A stretch of 64,000 nucleotides of DNA from positions 558,001 through 622,000 of the forward strand of contig NZ_CP097320.1 of NCBI RefSeq assembly GCF_023515995.1. The letters are read 5' to 3'. Of this stretch, positions 24,327 through 33,518 are shown piece by piece. Each line of letters opens with the position of its first letter. Position 1 is the first letter of the stretch. The stretch is from Candidatus Mycobacterium methanotrophicum (GTDB lineage: Bacteria > Actinomycetota > Actinomycetes > Mycobacteriales > Mycobacteriaceae). The notes below the pieces were generated by a model. That model worked only from the letters and a program-made list of their open reading frames with translations. It was not told the DNA's origin and did not search any database. Both the position numbers and the translations under genes were made by a program.

Positions 24327-24680
24327 ATGAGCGAGCACGAAGTCAAGATGATCATTTTGTCGACAGACGACCTGGATGAATCGATCCGGTTTTACAGCGA
24401 GACCCTCGGTATGTCACTCAAATTTCGCGACGGCGCCCACTTCGCTGCCCTCGACGGCGGGCCGATTACCCTCGCGCTGGCCACCGCGGTCGACCATCCG
24501 ATTCCCGGACAGGTCGTCGTCGGGATCAAGACCGACGACGTCGATGCCGCGGCCAAGGCCGTCGAGGCCAGTGGCGGCGGCATCGTGAAAGGCCCGTACG
24601 ACGACGCCCATGAGCGCCGCGCCGTGGTCTACGACAACAAAGGCAATGGCGTAGTCTTCTACAAACCGCTGGCCCGGTGA
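24327..24680 (+). CDS. VOC-family (glyoxalase/bleomycin-resistance-like) protein
   Basis: A 117-residue protein starting MSEHEVKMIILSTDDLDESI, then FYSETLGMSLKFRDGAHFAA, with VVVGIKTDDVDAAAKAVEAS in the second beta-alpha-beta-beta unit and a final VVYDNKGNGVVFYKPL. Both halves of the vicinal-oxygen-chelate fold are present. Substrate cannot be told from sequence. GGAGG stands before the ATG at 24327. Its stop overlaps the GTG of the following broken gene by four bases, so the two once formed an operon. Confidence 0.85.
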   Translation: MSEHEVKMIILSTDDLDESIRFYSETLGMSLKFRDGAHFAALDGGPITLALATAVDHPIPGQVVVGIKTDDVDAAAKAVEASGGGIVKGPYDDAHERRAVVYDNKGNGVVFYKPLAR

Positions 24681-25244
24681 ATAACGAAGACATCAGAGCG
24701 CGCGCCATCGAAGCGGTGGACTTCTTCATCGCGGCGGTAGAGCAAATTCCCTCGGATAGTTGGGATCTGCCGTCGAACCTCGTGGGTTGCAGTATCCGCG
24801 ATCCGGTAGGTCACGCCACCAGCAGCGCAGCGAAGATCGTCACGTCCGTTGAGGGTGGCGAGATATGGCAGAAGCCTTCCGAGCCGGAGGACTAGAAAAG
24901 CAATGACGCGGCAGCGCAGCTTCGAGAGCTGGCTCGCCGGCTTCAAGATGGTTTGTCCAGTGCCGAAATGGATGCGATGCGGCCGTCGCCGCAGGGCGAG
25001 GTTCTGCTACACCGGGCGCTGACCTATCCCGTTTCCGATGTGGCTCTGCATAGCTGGGACGCCTATCGCTCACTGGGCCGGCTGGCCGAGTTGCCCGAGG
25101 ACTGCTTGCGTTCTCCCGTGAGTTGGCGGAGTCGGTGCCGGGGGCCTGCTGCGTCGGACTGGCGGGTTCGGGCCGGCGCGACCTGTAGCCAAGGACGCGA
25201 CTCCGACTGCCAGGTTCACGGCCTATCTCGGGCGTTCTGCGTGA
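24677..25244 (+). pseudogene. TIGR03086-type (DinB/MDMPI-like) protein, nonsense and frameshifts
   Basis: The GTG at 24677 opens NNEDIRARAIEAVDFFIAAV, then WDLPSNLVGCSIRDPVGHAT, the helical metal-binding N-domain of mycothiol-dependent-type DinB proteins (H in GHAT). A TAG at 24893 interrupts, but the same frame continues with LQDGLSSAEMDAMRPSPQGE and YPVSDVALHSWDAYRSLGRL, where another metal-site histidine lies. Shifts after 25110 lead to LLRRTGGFGPARPVAKDATP and TARFTAYLGRSA, the normal family ending. At least one stop and two shifts make it a pseudogene. Confidence 0.75.
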
Positions 25245-25264
25245 CTCTGCGGACAAGCTGAGGC

Positions 25265-25283
25265 CTCGCCGATAAATAAAGCG
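25265..25283 (+). repeat. Terminal inverted repeat of the ISAzo13-type element, first copy
   Basis: Nineteen bases that match the inverted sequence at 26702-26720 except for one position (A against G after CTCGCCG). The shared core is TAAATAAAGCG. Confidence 0.7.
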
Positions 25284-25299
25284 GCGTGTTGATGTGCGG

Positions 25300-26669
25300 T
25301 TATGGGACGACACCGTTGGCGGCGAGGTAGACGTTGAATTCCGTGGCCGTGGTGGTGGGGGCGGCCGGTTGGGTCCGGTGGTGGAGCTGTGTGAGCAGCG
25401 GTTGGGTTTCTGCGATGATCCTGACGACGCTGGAGGCGGCGATATCAAGCAGTGCGGCGATGTGCTTGGTGGGCAGCTCGAACCGATTCTTGATCAGGGT
25501 TGTCGCGATTCGCTCGGCGACGGTGACTGAGCCCGGGCGGGGCCGGCGGTTTGGAGCGGCTTTGCGTTGCTCTCCTGGGCGCCGTTGCAGGATGGCTTCG
25601 CGTTGTATGTCGCGTAGTGCGGTGATCCGGGTCGTCAACTCCTCGAACGCGGCCGGTTGTAGGCCGGTTACCGCGGGATGGGTCAGCCAGGCGCGGTCGA
25701 TGTCGGGTTGCGCGGTCGAGGCCGGGGCGGGGTCGGGTTGGTCGGGGCGCAGGGTGTAGTTCCAGTCGCCGTGCCAGTCGTGGCGGGTGATCGGCAGGCC
25801 CGCGAGTTGGGTGTCGCTGATGGTGACGCCGGTCGGGTAGGTGTTGGTGTCGAGTTCGGCGTGCACGCGCAGCCCGGAACCGGTAGTGGTCGCGGCGATC
25901 GTGTTGACGATGACCTCGTGGCTGATCAGCGGCTTACCGCGCCAGATCATGGAGATGTGGGAGCCCCCGGAGTCCGCGGTGACTAGCAGCCGGTTCGCGT
26001 CCAGCACGCCGGGGAAATCGTGGCCCTCGACCTGCACCGGCTCACCTTTCGGTCGCCAGTCCCGGTCGCCGTTTTTGTACTGTCCAACCAGGTCCTTCTT
26101 CTTGGTGTCCACGCTGACTACCGGCTGGTTGTCCGCCTGATGGGTTTTGACCTGCTCGTTGAGCTAGTTGAACTGATCGTCGCGGTCGGGGCTCTGGGCG
26201 CCCTCCAACGTTTTGACGTTGCCTTGCAAGCTGAAACCCTGCTCGCGCAGCAGGTCCGCGACCACATCCGGACCGACCTTGTGGCCCGAGTCGTCAACTC
26301 CGCGGCGAGGTTGCGAGCCGACCGTGTTGTCCACCGCAGCGGCGACATCGGATCACCCCGCTCGTCGGGCTCGACCAATGCCAGCAACGCCGGAACCAAA
26401 CCGGGGTCGTTGTCGGACAATCGTTTACGGCCACCACCGGGGCGACGGACCCGGCCCAGCGGAGCCTGCCCGGACTCCAACTCGGTCACCCCCAGCGACA
26501 CCGTCGCCTCACGCATCCCGGCCGTCCGGGCGACCAACCGGATCCCGCCATGCCCTCACGACCTGGCCTCCGCCGCTACCGCCAACCGCCGCTGACGCTC
26601 ATCCAGATGCGGCAGCAGCGCATCGAATTTCGCCGCCAACGCCGTCCCGACATCCTCTGACACGCTCAC
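25300..26669 (-). pseudogene. ISAzo13-family transposase, one stop and one frameshift
   Basis: Read from GTG at 26669: SVSEDVGTALAAKFDALLPH and LDERQRRLAVAAEARS, then a TGA where the family has a leucine. The frame goes on with HGGIRLVARTAGMREATVSL and GRVRRPGGGRKRLSDNDPGL up to PMSPLRWTTRSARNLAAELT. A shift follows near 26280. The last part, from 26112, reads DTKKKDLVGQYKNGDRDWRP and VTADSGGSHISMIWRGKPLI, ending in a catalytic-core and tail region (HDWHGDWNYTLRP). These are the hallmarks of the ISAzo13 DDE transposase. Confidence 0.8.
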
Positions 26670-26701
26670 GCCACAAGCATGACAGCCGAAACACTAACCT
26701 A

Positions 26702-26720
26702 CGCTTTATTTACCGGCGAG
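26702..26720 (+). repeat. Terminal inverted repeat of the ISAzo13-type element, second copy
   Basis: CGCTTTATTTACCGGCGAG, the inverted partner of 25265-25283 with one mismatch. It lies about 30 bases outside the transposase start. Confidence 0.7.
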
Positions 26721-26890
26721 CCATAAGGAGCCAGATGCGCGCTGCCATCGGCTAATTCATGGCGGGTGATCGGCGTGAGCGCGTACAGCGCCGACAGCGC
26801 AAGCGCCTCGGTGGTCGATTCGTGGGCAAGCATTCACCCCAGTATCCGGCACGGCTAGCAGGACTCGTCGAGCCGAATTGCTATGTCAGA

Positions 26891-27090
26891 TCATTCGTGC
26901 GATCCCTGGTCGAGGCGAAACGGTGGCGCTCGTCGCGCAGCAGCGTGCTGTAGGCGCACCCGGATTGCCCACCGGTTGATTTCGATCATGAAGTTGTACA
27001 ACCCCTTCGAGTACTGCCCGCTGAACAGCAAGCCGACTACGGCGATCACCAGCAGGATCGCTATCAGCGGCGGCGCGCGAGGTAGGGCCG
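26891..27090 (-). pseudogene. DUF4389 membrane protein C-terminal remnant
   Basis: The reverse strand reads RAPPLIAILLVIAVVGLLFS, then GQYSKGLYNFMIEINRWAIR, a transmembrane helix followed by the conserved G-L-Y-N-F segment of DUF4389 proteins. After a shift the frame ends in APPFRLDQGSHE, also typical of the family. The N-terminal half is missing and the frame is broken near 26950. The neighbouring left end of the second IS110 copy probably cut it. Confidence 0.6.
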
Positions 27091-27182
27091 ACAGAGTCGT
27101 TGGCGTTCAACATGAAAGCGTGCCAACCGGCGGCGAAGAAGGCATTTTCACGCCCGCAAGGCGTCCCCCGGAGGGATATGGA

Positions 27183-28430
27183 GCTAATGGGAACCAGCGG
27201 GCACGGTCCATCGGGCAGACTCGCTAGCGGTAGCGGCCGGCGGGTGAGCACTGTTAGCTCCTGGACTTCGAGTCCTAGCTAGAGGTAGATCGTTGCCCCC
27301 GCCGGTTAGCTCGGGAGGAGGGATCGCTGATGGGATGTCGTGCCCGCCGCATGTGGCGTGAGCACTGGTTCATTAGGTTGCCGGCAGTTCGCCCGCACGT
27401 TACCGAATCATCCATTGGTGTCGAACCAGGAGGATTGGTTTTGTTATTCGTGGAAGACGATTGGGCGGAGGATCATGGCTGACATGGTGCGCACCGACGC
27501 GCATTCAGCTGCGGTCCGTCGCAGCCGACAGTTCTCAGGTTCAGGCGATCAAAGTGGTTGCCCGCGTGCATAAGACGCTGATTTGGGAACGCACTCGCCA
27601 TGTGCTGCGTCTGCGGCATGCGCTGCGCGAGTACTTCCCGGCCGCGTTAGAGGCCTTCGAAGACCTCGACGCCGCTGACACGCTGCAGTTGCTGACCAAG
27701 GCGCCCGGCCCGGCCTCGGCGGCCAAGCTGACTGGCCCCCAGATCCGGGCTGCGCTCAAAGGCGCCCGCCGCCGCGACATCGACACCAAAACCGCGCGTA
27801 TTCAGGACGCTCTGCGCGGCCGGCAGCTCGGCCGCCGCGAGGCGATGGCCGGCGCGTACGCGGCTACCACCCGCTCCATCGTGGCAGTCCTTCGTACGCT
27901 CAACGAGCAGATCGAGGTCTTGCAAGGGCAGGCGGAGGCCCATTCTGGCCGGCACCCGGACGCTGAGATCATCATGTCCCAGCCCGGCATGGGACCGTTG
28001 CCCGGCGCCCGGGTGCTCGGCGAATTCGGTGATGCCCCAGGGCGTTACACCGATGCCAAGGCACGCAAGAACTATGCCGGCACCAGCCCCATCACCCGTG
28101 CGTCGGGCAAGAAGAAGGTCGTGGCACACCCGGTTCGTGCACAACCACCGGCTCATCGACGCGCTCATGCTCCAAGCCCAGTCCGCGCTACGCGCCTCAC
28201 CCGGCGCCCGCGCCGACTGCAACAAACAACGCGACCGGGAGCTGAGCAACAACGCCGCACCACGCCAGCTCTCCAACCGGCTCGTCGGCATCCTGCACGG
28301 CTGCCTCAAAATCCGCACCAACTACAACGAATCAACCGCATGGCCCCAACCCAAAGACCCAGGTCAACAATAAAATAACCCAGATCAACAAAATGCCGCT
28401 TTGACAAACCAGTTCATGGGATGTCTACCT
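27183..28430 (+). mobile_element. Second IS110-family copy, decayed
   Basis: Similarity with the intact element at 10.3-11.8 kb runs from CTAATGGG near 27184 to TGGGATGTCT near 28426. The non-coding left part is well kept, including the paired segments proposed as bridge RNA. The transposase has lost about 80-90 codons after WAEDH and carries further frame changes. It diverges enough from the intact copy to be an old, independent insertion rather than a recent duplicate. Confidence 0.65.
27435..28373 (+). pseudogene. IS110 transposase, internal deletion and frameshifts
   Basis: A TTG at 27435 aligns with the GTG start of the intact copy and reads to DDWAEDHG, after which a deletion joins it to ADMVRTD. 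A second frame from about 27500 gives IKVVARVHKTLIWERTRHVL, SQPGMGPLPGARVLGEFGDA and RKNYAGTSPITRASGKKKVV. A shift near 28120 moves to RFVHNHRLIDALMLQAQSAL and NRLVGILHGCLKIRTNY. Most of the RuvC-like catalytic domain is lost, so it is inactive. Confidence 0.8.
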
Positions 28431-28702
28431 CCTTAACGAGGTCGTCCCGGTCTTCGTGGAATTTTGAGGTGGCGATCCCCACCTGAGGCCTACCGAACGG
28501 TAGGTCGCCGGATGAACCACCACGAACACCCAAGGAAGGGGACCGCTGTAACGACCGTACCCACGGCTCGCGCTGGCTATCGCCGATATCGACAGCGTTC
28601 GACGAGGATTTAGCAGCGATGCATTTCGCGAAATTTCAGGCAGTGCTGAATTGACGGGTTACTGTCTGCGATAGGCATTGCAAACGACGCTGCGGAGGGC
28701 AA

Positions 28703-29155
28703 ATGGCTGCCTATCAGACTGTGGTGGTCGGCACCGATGGCTCGGAGCCTTCACTGCGTGCGGTCGACTGAGCGGCCAAGATTGCTGCCGATTCCGACGC
28801 GAAGTTAATCATTGCGACCGGCTACTTCACCCATGCGAACGACAAGCGCGCGGCCGACATCCTCGGGGAGGAGGCCTACCTGGTGCAGGGCAACGCGCCA
28901 ATTTACTCGATGTTGCACGAGGCCCGTGACCGAGCAAAGGCGGCCGGCGCGAAGAACATCGAAGACCGGCCGGTCAAAGCTGCTCCGGTGCAAGCGCTGG
29001 TCGACCTCGCCGAGGAGGTCGGAGCGGATCTGCTCGTGGTCGGCAACGTGGGACTAGACGCGCGATCCGCGATCGTCGGGCGGCTGTTCTCGATCCCCGG
29101 AGCTGTCGCCAACCGGGCCAAAATCGACGTGCTGATTGTTCGCACCAGTGGCTGA
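28703..29155 (+). pseudogene. Universal stress protein (Rv1636-like) with an internal stop codon
   Basis: The ATG at 28703 opens AAYQTVVVGTDGSEPSLRAV followed by a TGA at 28769-28771 (codon 23). The same frame runs on intact to the end: AAKIAADSDAKLIIATGYFT, GEEAYLVQGNAPIYSMLHEA and ADLLVVGNVGLDARSAIVGR, ending VDVLIV-like at 29155. GNVGL and the following G-R-L-F-S-I-P-G form the ATP-binding loop. M. tuberculosis Rv1636, a cAMP-binding universal stress protein, has arginine at this site, so a single CGA to TGA change explains the stop. Re-start downstream would lose the first strand and the D of the nucleotide site. Confidence 0.75.
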
Positions 29156-29159
29156 TCGC

Positions 29160-29699
29160 CTACACGATCAGCACGCCTGACTTCCTGGGCTCGCAGCCGG
29201 GCACGTGCCCGAGCATGTCGAATGCCGCGTGCATCGCGGCGTCTGCGTGAATGATGTACGTCGCTGCCAGCTGCATACCGTTACCCAAGATGCAATAGGG
29301 AAGCCCGACCTCGTAGTCGCTAATTGCCTCCAGCAACTGACTATTCAGCATCGGATCGGGGCTTGGCATCCGCCGGTGCAGATCCGCAACCGCGCCGGCG
29401 GCGTTTCGGCAGGCTGCGCCCGTGGCGGCGATCTCCCGCTGGCTCGCGGCGGCAGTGATGTTGTTGCGCGCGATGGCCACAGCGTCAATCATCGGCTCGG
29501 ATTCGGTGAGCCATACGCGCAACCGCACCCGCATCTGGGGATCAGATGCGCTCGGTGGCGCCGGTGCAGCGCCGGCCAGTGACTCCGGTTGATGGCTCGA
29601 CGACTTGTGATAGACCCACGCCGACAGCGCGGCGGTGACGATTAACAACACCGCAGCGCGCAGACTCGACGTTGCCATAACGCTGCGTACCCGCGGCAT
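29160..29699 (-). CDS. Secreted or membrane-anchored mycobacterial protein, unknown function
   Basis: A 179-residue protein. The N-terminus MPRVRSVMATSSLRAAVLLI and VTAALSAWVYHK form a signal anchor, followed by a Ser/Pro/Ala-rich linker. The extracellular part is helical (MRVRLRVWLTESEPMIDAVA, ARNNITAAASQREIAATG) and holds three cysteines, two of which (AACRNAAG and LPYCILGNG) may pair. I do not recognise a family. An ATG at 29678 is an alternative start without a clear ribosome site. The gene is convergent with the broken stress protein gene and divergent from the GH92 gene. Confidence 0.6.
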   Translation of the reverse strand: MPRVRSVMATSSLRAAVLLIVTAALSAWVYHKSSSHQPESLAGAAPAPPSASDPQMRVRLRVWLTESEPMIDAVAIARNNITAAASQREIAATGAACRNAAGAVADLHRRMPSPDPMLNSQLLEAISDYEVGLPYCILGNGMQLAATYIIHADAAMHAAFDMLGHVPGCEPRKSGVLIV

Positions 29700-29888
29700 T
29701 CACCGAGTAATCCTGAGGCCCAGAGGGGCGCCGCAGCATCACGTGCATCAGCGGTATCAGCCGGCCGGGGTACGGACTGCTATGCGGAAGCGATATCGCA
29801 TCTGACATCGGTTCGACGAAGTCGCTAATGGTTGAGAAATCCGGTGTGGCGAGCTTGATCCGCGCGTCGGTTAAGTCAAGCTGAAGCG

Positions 29889-32525
29889 ATGAGGTCGCGA
29901 CGCCGCCTCGCCGCCCTGCTAGCGGCGATAATGCTGGTCGGCGTGATGCTGGCCAGCGCCGTGCCCACCTCCTACGACCCGCCGGCCTTCGTCGCAAACC
30001 CGGTTGATCACGTCGACACGCTGATCGGCACCGGGACGGGTGGGCAGCGGGTTGGAGAGATCAACAACTTCCCCGGCGCCGCTGTGCCGTTCGGCATGGT
30101 GCAGTACTCGCCGGACACCGCTGGCAACTACGCGGGCTACGACCACGGCAACCGGCAGGCCACCGGATTCAGCCTGACGCACGCCTCGGTGGGGTGTGCA
30201 GCATTCGGTGACATTCCGGTGCTGCCGACCACCGACCCGGTCGGCTCCGAGCCCTGGAACGCAACCGAGGAGATCGCCCACGACGACACCGAGGTCGGTG
30301 TACCCGGCTACTACACCGTCCGGTTCCCCGCAACGAAAGTGACCGCGGAACTCACCGCCACCACCCACACCGGGGTGGGCCGGTTCACCTACCCCGACAA
30401 CGGCCACCGCGCGCTGTTCTACGTGAATTCCGGTGCGTCGCTTGCGGGCACCGCGGCCGCGAACATCCGAATCGGCGATGACAACACGACGATCACCGGA
30501 TCGGCAACCAGCGGTGGCTTCTGCGGCAAGGACAATGTCTACACGGTGTACTTCGCGATGACGTTCAGCCAGCGGTTCACGTCCTACGGCACCTGGGACG
30601 GCTACTCGGTCTTCGCCGACTCCCGCAGCGCGTATTCGAGTTACGCCGGCTCCAGCGGGGGATACGTGGGCTTCCCCGCGGGCTCACGGGTCGAGGTGCG
30701 GACTGCGCTTTCCTACGTCAGTCTCGACGGAGCGCGAGCCAACCTTGCTGCCGAGGGCAACGGGAGTTTCGACGACGTCCGCGCCGCCGCGGCGAAAGAG
30801 TGGAATGCCAAGCTGTCTCGCATTGCAATCGCCAGCGCCGACGACCGCGACACCGAGACCTTCTACACCGCGCTGTACCATTCCCTATTGAGCCCCAACA
30901 CCTTTAACGACGTCGACGGCCGCTATCTCGGATTCGACGGCGACGTGCACACGCTGCCCGCTGGGCACACTCACTACACCAACTTCTCCGACTGGGACAC
31001 CTACCGCGGTCTTGCCTCACTGCACGGACTGCTGTTTCCAGAACAGGCCAGCGATATGGCCCAGTCGCTGGTGAACGACGCCGAGCAGAGCGGGTCATTT
31101 CCACGGTGGGCGCTAGCCAATGCCGCAACGGCGGAGATGACCGGCGACAGCGTCGTTCCGTTGATCGTGAACTTCTACGCTTTTGGCACCAAGGATTTCG
31201 ACGTCCAGACGGCGCTTGATTTTATGGTCGACGCCGCGACCAAAGGCGGCGTCGGTCGCAACGGTTACGTGGAGCGGCCCGGGATCGCAACCTACCTTCA
31301 GCGCGGCTACCTTCCGCTGAACGCGGACTCCTGCAGCGCTGGCGCGATCCCCGGTGCATCAATCACGTTGGAGTGGTCGGTCGACGATTTCACCATCTCC
31401 CGATTCGCCGATGCGCTGGGCGATTCCGCGACCGCCACCGGATTCCAGAACCGGGCCCAGTACTGGCAGAACCTGTTTAACCCCGCGACCCACTACATCT
31501 CGCCGCGTGATGCCATGGGCTTTTTTCCGCAAGCCCCCGGGGTTGTGGAGCCTGCCGAGGGCTGCTTCAGCCAGCTCGGATTCGACGAGGGCAACGCCGA
31601 GCAATACCTCTGGTATGTGCCGCAGAACATCGCTGGCCTGGTGACGGCACTCGGCGGCCGAAAAGCGGTGGGAGAACGGCTCGACCGCTTCACCGAGCGG
31701 CTCAACGTCGGCCCGGAAGAGCCCTACCTGTGGGCCGGCAACGAGCCAGGTTTCGGCGTGCCGTGGCTATATGACTACATCGGTCAACCGTGGAAGACCC
31801 AGCAATTGGCCGACCGGGTGCGCAGTACTCTGTTTGCTCCCACACCCGATGGCGAGCCGGGCAACGACGACTTGGGCGCGATGTCCAGCTGGTACGTGTG
31901 GACCGCCCTCGGCCTATACCCGAGCACACCGGGAACGTCGATCCTGACGGTGAACACGCCGCTTTTCGATCGCGTCGTGATCGCGCTGCCCGCAGGCAAA
32001 TTCATCAAGATCTCCGCGCCGGGGGCATCCGGACCCAACCGGATGCGCTACATCACAAGCCTTCATATCGACGGCCGGCCCACCGACAACACGTATCTTC
32101 CAGAGTCGATCATCCGCACCGGCGGCGATTTGGCCTTCTCGCTTTCTCCTCGGCCAGACAAGGCCTGGGGCACTCGGGAGGATTCCGCGCCGCCATCGTT
32201 CGGTGCAGGAAGCTCGGCGGTGACCGTTAATGTGTCGCCGGCCGTCGTCCACGTCGCGCCCGGAGGCGCGCTCAATGTGACGGTTGACGCGCAACGGATG
32301 ATCGACGGCCCGGGCGGCTACACGATCACCGGCACGTCCGCCAACAAAGGAATCAAGCCGAAAGGCGTGTCCGGACACTTCGGCACGGACGGATCTGCTC
32401 GCGCGAGTGTCGGCATCACCGTCGCGGCGTCGGTGACCGACGGGTACTACCCGCTCGTTCTTACCACCAAGGCCGGCGACGGCGCCCGGACGTTCAAGCT
32501 CCTGGTCATCGTCGAGCACGACTGA
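29889..32525 (+). CDS. Exported GH92-family alpha-mannosidase
   Basis: An 878-residue secreted glycosidase. The signal peptide is [20 protein letters not shown]. The N-terminal beta-sandwich has [20 protein letters not shown] and [20 protein letters not shown]. The (alpha/alpha)6 barrel shows [20 protein letters not shown] and [20 protein letters not shown], both hallmarks of GH92. Family members are Ca-dependent exo-alpha-mannosidases, often alpha-1,2-specific; M. tuberculosis Rv0584 is the counterpart. The last 110 residues form an extra beta-rich region. It probably acts on cell-envelope mannans or host glycans (inference). Intact. Confidence 0.92.
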   Translation: MRSRRRLAALLAAIMLVGVMLASAVPTSYDPPAFVANPVDHVDTLIGTGTGGQRVGEINNFPGAAVPFGMVQYSPDTAGNYAGYDHGNRQATGFSLTHASVGCAAFGDIPVLPTTDPVGSEPWNATEEIAHDDTEVGVPGYYTVRFPATKVTAELTATTHTGVGRFTYPDNGHRALFYVNSGASLAGTAAANIRIGDDNTTITGSATSGGFCGKDNVYTVYFAMTFSQRFTSYGTWDGYSVFADSRSAYSSYAGSSGGYVGFPAGSRVEVRTALSYVSLDGARANLAAEGNGSFDDVRAAAAKEWNAKLSRIAIASADDRDTETFYTALYHSLLSPNTFNDVDGRYLGFDGDVHTLPAGHTHYTNFSDWDTYRGLASLHGLLFPEQASDMAQSLVNDAEQSGSFPRWALANAATAEMTGDSVVPLIVNFYAFGTKDFDVQTALDFMVDAATKGGVGRNGYVERPGIATYLQRGYLPLNADSCSAGAIPGASITLEWSVDDFTISRFADALGDSATATGFQNRAQYWQNLFNPATHYISPRDAMGFFPQAPGVVEPAEGCFSQLGFDEGNAEQYLWYVPQNIAGLVTALGGRKAVGERLDRFTERLNVGPEEPYLWAGNEPGFGVPWLYDYIGQPWKTQQLADRVRSTLFAPTPDGEPGNDDLGAMSSWYVWTALGLYPSTPGTSILTVNTPLFDRVVIALPAGKFIKISAPGASGPNRMRYITSLHIDGRPTDNTYLPESIIRTGGDLAFSLSPRPDKAWGTREDSAPPSFGAGSSAVTVNVSPAVVHVAPGGALNVTVDAQRMIDGPGGYTITGTSANKGIKPKGVSGHFGTDGSARASVGITVAASVTDGYYPLVLTTKAGDGARTFKLLVIVEHD

Positions 32526-32548
32526 GTAACCGGTGCATGCTGGTACCC

Positions 32549-33004
32549 ATGACCCGAAACCAGCTCACCGAGCAGATCGTCGTCGCCCGCTTGGCCAGGG
32601 GCTTGACTTGGCAAGAGTTGGCCGACGCGATCGGCCGGCCGGTGGTGTGGACCACCTCCGCGCTGCTTGGCCAGCACCCGATTCCCGCCGAACTCGCCCA
32701 TCTGCTCGTCGAGAAGTTGGGTCTGGATGAGTCGGCGGTGGCGGTGCTGGCCGCGCCGCCCATGCGCGGCGGGCTGCCCACCGCGGTGCCCACCGACCCG
32801 ACCATCTACCGCTTCTATGAGGCGCTGGCGGTATACGGCGGGGCGATCAAAGAGCTCATCCTTGAGCAGTTCGGTGACGGGATTATGAGCGCGATCAACT
32901 TCAGCGTCGACCTGCGAAAGATGCCACACCCGTCGGGTGACCGTGTGGTTGTCACATTCGACGGTAAATTCCTTCCCTACGAATGGGTTTCGGCAGAAGG
33001 CTGA
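32549..33004 (+). CDS. cynS: Cyanate hydratase (cyanase)
   Basis: A 151-residue cyanase, which uses bicarbonate to break cyanate down to ammonia and CO2. The N-terminal HTH-like domain is TRNQLTEQIVVARLARGLTW. The C-terminal catalytic part reads YRFYEALAVYGGAIKELILE and FGDGIMSAINFSVDLRKMP; the expected catalytic Arg, Glu and Ser lie in YRFYE and MSAI. The ATG at 32549 is preferred over a GTG at 32537 because similarity starts with TRNQL. It follows the GH92 gene after 23 bases and may be cotranscribed with it. Confidence 0.93.
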   Translation: MTRNQLTEQIVVARLARGLTWQELADAIGRPVVWTTSALLGQHPIPAELAHLLVEKLGLDESAVAVLAAPPMRGGLPTAVPTDPTIYRFYEALAVYGGAIKELILEQFGDGIMSAINFSVDLRKMPHPSGDRVVVTFDGKFLPYEWVSAEG

Positions 33005-33024
33005 GGACGCGGCCACGGACGCAT

Positions 33025-33222
33025 TCATCGACTGATGTCGCTGCGTCGATCAATGTGAATGATTTCGAGGCGGCGGCTGGCGTCGTCGACGGCGTAGATG
33101 ACGCGGTAGTCGCCGCGGCGCGCCGAATGCAGAGATTCGTTCCGCAGCGCCTTGCCGAGTCTCGGCGGATTCTCGGTCGCAGTGGTGGTGACCGCGACCT
33201 GGTACGGCCCGTCGGCGCTCAC
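33025..33222 (-). pseudogene. RelE-type toxin with an internal deletion
   Basis: From the GTG at 33222 the frame reads SADGPYQVAVTTTATENPPR and LGKALRNESLHSARRGDYRV, then IYAVDDASRRLEIIHIDRRS. M. tuberculosis RelE has about 20 more residues between ITATA and NNPHRLGKPL, the first helix pair. That block is deleted in frame here. The second half with the catalytic arginines is kept. No RelB antitoxin frame is recognisable upstream. Probably inactive. Confidence 0.65.
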
Positions 33223-33355
33223 CGAGAGGTGTAGCGGTTCCGGATCTGGTGGTTGCTCACGAACCACCCGGCCTCCGCATCGGCCCGGCGCCCCCGGCGC
33301 TCGTAAAGAAACCGTCAACAAACGAGCACCGTCATCCGTCCGCGCTTAAATTCTG

Positions 33356-33393
33356 TTCAAGACCGGTGAGAGTCTTTTCAATACCGGTGAGAG
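33356..33393 (+). promoter_or_regulatory. Direct repeats upstream of kdpFA
   Basis: TTCAAGACCGGTGAGAG (33356-33372) and TTCAATACCGGTGAGAG (33377-33393) differ at one base and start 21 bases apart, that is two helical turns. OmpR-family response regulators such as KdpE bind tandem direct repeats with about this spacing. They lie 45-80 bases before the kdpF start. The link to KdpE is inference. Confidence 0.45.
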
Positions 33394-33437
33394 CCGAGTC
33401 GCTTGATGCTCGTAATCGGACAGGACGGTGACTATCG

Positions 33438-33518
33438 GTGCTGCTGACCGGGTTGGCGCTCGCGGCGGTCTTGGCGCCTTACCCGGTCGCTGTGCCGCTT
33501 TTTCCGGGGAGGCCGTAA
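33438..33518 (+). CDS. kdpF: KdpF-like small membrane peptide
   Basis: A 26-residue frame, GTG start: VLLTGLALAAVLAPYPVAVP followed by LFPGRP. KdpF peptides of other mycobacteria are about 30 residues, one helix ending in L-L-F-P-E-x-F; the LFP end is kept here but prolines have entered the helix. The stop codon directly precedes the TTG of kdpA, the normal arrangement. KdpF stabilises the KdpFABC potassium pump. With three prolines and no kdpB nearby it may no longer work. Confidence 0.55.
   Translation: MLLTGLALAAVLAPYPVAVPLFPGRP

Larger units (their letters stand above)
25265..26720 (-). mobile_element. ISAzo13-family insertion sequence, decayed
   Basis: About 1.46 kb bounded by inverted ends: CTCGCCGATAAATAAAGCG at 25265-25283 and its inverted partner at 26702-26720 (one mismatch). 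Between them lies one reverse-strand transposase gene with a stop and a frameshift. No clear target duplication is visible outside the repeats. The copy cannot move by itself. Confidence 0.75.

Noticed and set aside
28769..28771. TGA read as selenocysteine in the universal stress protein
   Set aside because: The site is Arg in the M. tuberculosis homologue, it is not a catalytic cysteine position, and no SECIS-like hairpin is evident after it.
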